34,305 nt of DNA from an uncultured Alphaproteobacteria bacterium (lineage in GTDB: Bacteria > Pseudomonadota > Alphaproteobacteria > Rhodobacterales > Rhodobacteraceae). The notes under the pieces are model-generated. The model searched no databases. It was not told where the DNA came from and worked only from the letters and a program-made list of their open reading frames with translations. The first letter of the stretch is position 1; each line of letters starts with the position of its first letter. Shown in pieces: positions 32,327-34,305 of this stretch. The translations under genes were made by a program, and so were the position numbers. The stretch is from positions 1 through 34,305 of the forward strand of contig CACJUU010000018.1 in NCBI GenBank assembly GCA_902596605.1, written 5' to 3'.

Positions 32327-34305
32327 ATGCTTTTAAGAACTAGAATACTTTTAGCTTTAGCTGCAGCCTTTACTGTTATTACTCTGATAATGCTCTATCA
32401 GAACTTTTTATCTAGAGAGCAAATACAAAAGGCTTTAATTAAAGAAGTTTCACTTGGGCAAAATGTAATCTGGGATAAAATCTTGTCTGGTAGTCATGAG
32501 CAAATGGAGTTTTATGCTTATGACAGTAGGCCCGGCACCCCCTCTATATGGGCTTTAAGGGGCAAAAGAAGCGCAGTAGCAGCCGTCGAGAAGAAAAACC
32601 CGAGACTTATTACTAGAGTTATTGGAAAGTTTTACAATGGTCTCTTTAAAACAGGTGTTATCGATCACCTTTTCATTTTTGATGAGGAGGGGGCTCCTAT
32701 ACACCATTTATCAGAAGATAATATTCTAAAATTTAATCTTGAAAAGATAAGCGTCAAAGCTTTGAGCAAAGAAACCAACAATGAGACGATATCAGGATTA
32801 ACTTTGATCAATGACGAAATATGCTCTGTTGTAATATTCAAAATTTTTTCTAATGGCAGGGTTATAGGACAAGTAGTATATGCGAAAAAAATACTTCCGC
32901 TGGTAAATGACTTTGTTGAGAGTGCTCAAGCCGATTATGTCGCTCTTGTTGATCCCTTGCCATTATATACGCAAAAATATATTGAATTTTCAGATTTTAA
33001 AAATAATAGAAACAATGAGGGCGATATAATAGTCTTTGCAGGCAAATTTTTCTCAGTAAATAGATATGATACTTTGTTGTTAGATGAAAGCACTATTCCT
33101 CAATATTTTATTAGAGATATAACCGAAGCTATAACAGAGTATAATAGAACTTTTATAATTTCTGCCATTTTAATTGTTCTTGCTCTTTTTGCTATAGGCG
33201 TAATAATCACTGCGATATTAAGATCTGGCTTTAAGCCTTTATATAGTGCAATCAATGCATTAAATTTATTATCAGCAGGGAATACAGATGTTGATGTAAA
33301 AGTTGAAGGCAAAGATGAGGTCAGCCAAATAGCTAGCGCTGTAAAATCTTTTCGAGAGACTTTACTGAACTACAGAAATGTTAGATCTGTTGCAATAAAA
33401 AACAGACAGAACCAAGAAGAAAAAATTATTGGCGAAACTCTAAAACTTTCATCATTATTACCTACTGAACAAAGAAAAGCTTTACAAAAAGATGTCTATG
33501 CAATGGAAAATTTGAATAGAACAAATAAGAATGCAGAGAAAAATTTATTTTCTACAGATGAAAATCAAACCATGGCAATTCTCACTATTGCATTCAGTCG
33601 CATCGCTAAAGAAATAAAAGCATTATTTAGAAAACAAGTTCAATTGACTGAGGCTTACCAACGATTTGTTCCAGAGCAATTACTTGAGAGCCTAGACAAA
33701 AAGTCAATACTTGACGTAAAGCTAGGTAACCAAGTTCAGAAGGAAATGACAATACTGTTTTCAGATATAAGATCCTTTACAAATATTTCTGAAAAATTAG
33801 AGCCAGCTGAAAACTTTAAATTTGTTAATGATTATTTAGCCGCAGTTGTTCCATCTATCAGGAAATATGATGGTTATGTCGATAAATATATCGGAGATGC
33901 AATCATGGCTTTATTTACAAAAAAGAGCTCTGATGCAGTTTATAGCGCTATCGATATGTTATCAAAATTAGACAAACTTAATAAAAAGAGAGTTAAGGAA
34001 GGCTTGCCCAATATCTCTATTGGTATTGGGATAAATACTGGGTCAGTAATGCTAGGCACATTAGGGGTGCCCGATAGAATGGAAGGGTCTGTAATAAGCG
34101 ATACTGTTAATCTTTCGGCAAGACTTGAAGAATTAACAAAGTTTTACAAAGTACCGCTTATTGTAAGCTCCGAGACAGAGAAAATGTTACCTCATTCGAT
34201 TTTAAGAAGAGAAATTGATGAGATTGAGGTAAAGGGAAAAACAAATAAAACCAGAATATTTGAGGTATTTCATTGGGAGACAAAAAAAATAAGAGATAAA
34301 AAAGT
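32327..34305 (+). CDS. membrane class III adenylate cyclase with HAMP, partial at 3' end
   Basis: 659 codons are visible with no stop before the window edge, though the catalytic domain appears complete. Layout: transmembrane helix at about 7-25, a roughly 245-residue periplasmic sensor region, helix at about 275-297, a HAMP linker to about 345, a linker helix with QRFVPEQLLESL, then the cyclase domain (about 473-640). Metal aspartates are D480 (LFSDIRSFT) and D524 (KYIGDAIMALF). K520 and D592 are the adenine-selective pair, and N595 and R599 the transition-state residues (VISDTVNLSARLE). It should make cAMP in response to a periplasmic signal. The sensor shows no family I can name. It is divergent from the cytochrome/Mo-hydroxylase operon. 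Confidence 0.92.
   Translation, partial: MLLRTRILLALAAAFTVITLIMLYQNFLSREQIQKALIKEVSLGQNVIWDKILSGSHEQMEFYAYDSRPGTPSIWALRGKRSAVAAVEKKNPRLITRVIGKFYNGLFKTGVIDHLFIFDEEGAPIHHLSEDNILKFNLEKISVKALSKETNNETISGLTLINDEICSVVIFKIFSNGRVIGQVVYAKKILPLVNDFVESAQADYVALVDPLPLYTQKYIEFSDFKNNRNNEGDIIVFAGKFFSVNRYDTLLLDESTIPQYFIRDITEAITEYNRTFIISAILIVLALFAIGVIITAILRSGFKPLYSAINALNLLSAGNTDVDVKVEGKDEVSQIASAVKSFRETLLNYRNVRSVAIKNRQNQEEKIIGETLKLSSLLPTEQRKALQKDVYAMENLNRTNKNAEKNLFSTDENQTMAILTIAFSRIAKEIKALFRKQVQLTEAYQRFVPEQLLESLDKKSILDVKLGNQVQKEMTILFSDIRSFTNISEKLEPAENFKFVNDYLAAVVPSIRKYDGYVDKYIGDAIMALFTKKSSDAVYSAIDMLSKLDKLNKKRVKEGLPNISIGIGINTGSVMLGTLGVPDRMEGSVISDTVNLSARLEELTKFYKVPLIVSSETEKMLPHSILRREIDEIEVKGKTNKTRIFEVFHWETKKIRDKK

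Overview
The window is a gene-dense, visibly AT-rich stretch of bacterial chromosome with mostly short intergenic gaps and many 4-bp ATGA overlaps. The layout phaZ divergent from phaC-phaP-phaR, an AglEFG-type alpha-glucoside transporter and LacI control all point to an alphaproteobacterium. The gene order and the low GC best fit a streamlined marine Rhodobacterales-like lineage, but the assignment is inferred from gene content only. No tRNA, rRNA, CRISPR array, transposase or IS element was seen, and no gene-free stretch exceeds 300 bp.

Region 1 (1-13971) is a catabolic island of unknown substrate. On the + strand an operon carries a solute-binding protein, two ABC permeases, a histidinol-dehydrogenase-family (HpsN-like) enzyme, a two-domain NTF2/SnoaL-like protein, an SDR, a LacI regulator, a second NTF2/SnoaL-like protein, a bicupin, a zinc-dependent MetE-like alkyltransferase and an alpha/beta hydrolase. 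Divergently on the - strand lie a paralogous NTF2/SnoaL-like protein, an RraA/HMG-aldolase-family protein and a HAD-like protein that has lost its nucleophile. A LacI-type operator candidate sits in the 285-bp divergent gap. The gene mix implies uptake, stepwise alcohol oxidation, an alkyl-group transfer, hydrolysis and aldol cleavage. This combination matches no pathway I can name and is the best candidate for an undescribed system.

Region 2 (14014-24535) is a glucoside-use block: glucokinase, a convergent GH1 beta-glucosidase, then aglE-aglF-aglG, a GH4 glucosidase, the MalK/UgpC-type ATPase, a 6-phosphofructokinase-like kinase and a PQQ-type aldose dehydrogenase. Sugar would be imported, split, phosphorylated and possibly sent through upper glycolysis. 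The single ATPase here may also power the region 1 transporter, which has none of its own.

Region 3 (24539-28815) is the polyhydroxyalkanoate storage cluster: phaR, phaP and phaC on the - strand and phaZ on the + strand. The phaP promoter has a PhaR-like TGC/GCA site between its -35 and -10 boxes and a second one just upstream.

Region 4 (28820-34305) holds a - strand operon for a c-type cytochrome, a 2Fe-2S subunit and a Tat-exported molybdenum hydroxylase (IorAB type). Divergent from it is a membrane-bound class III adenylate cyclase that runs off the window end.
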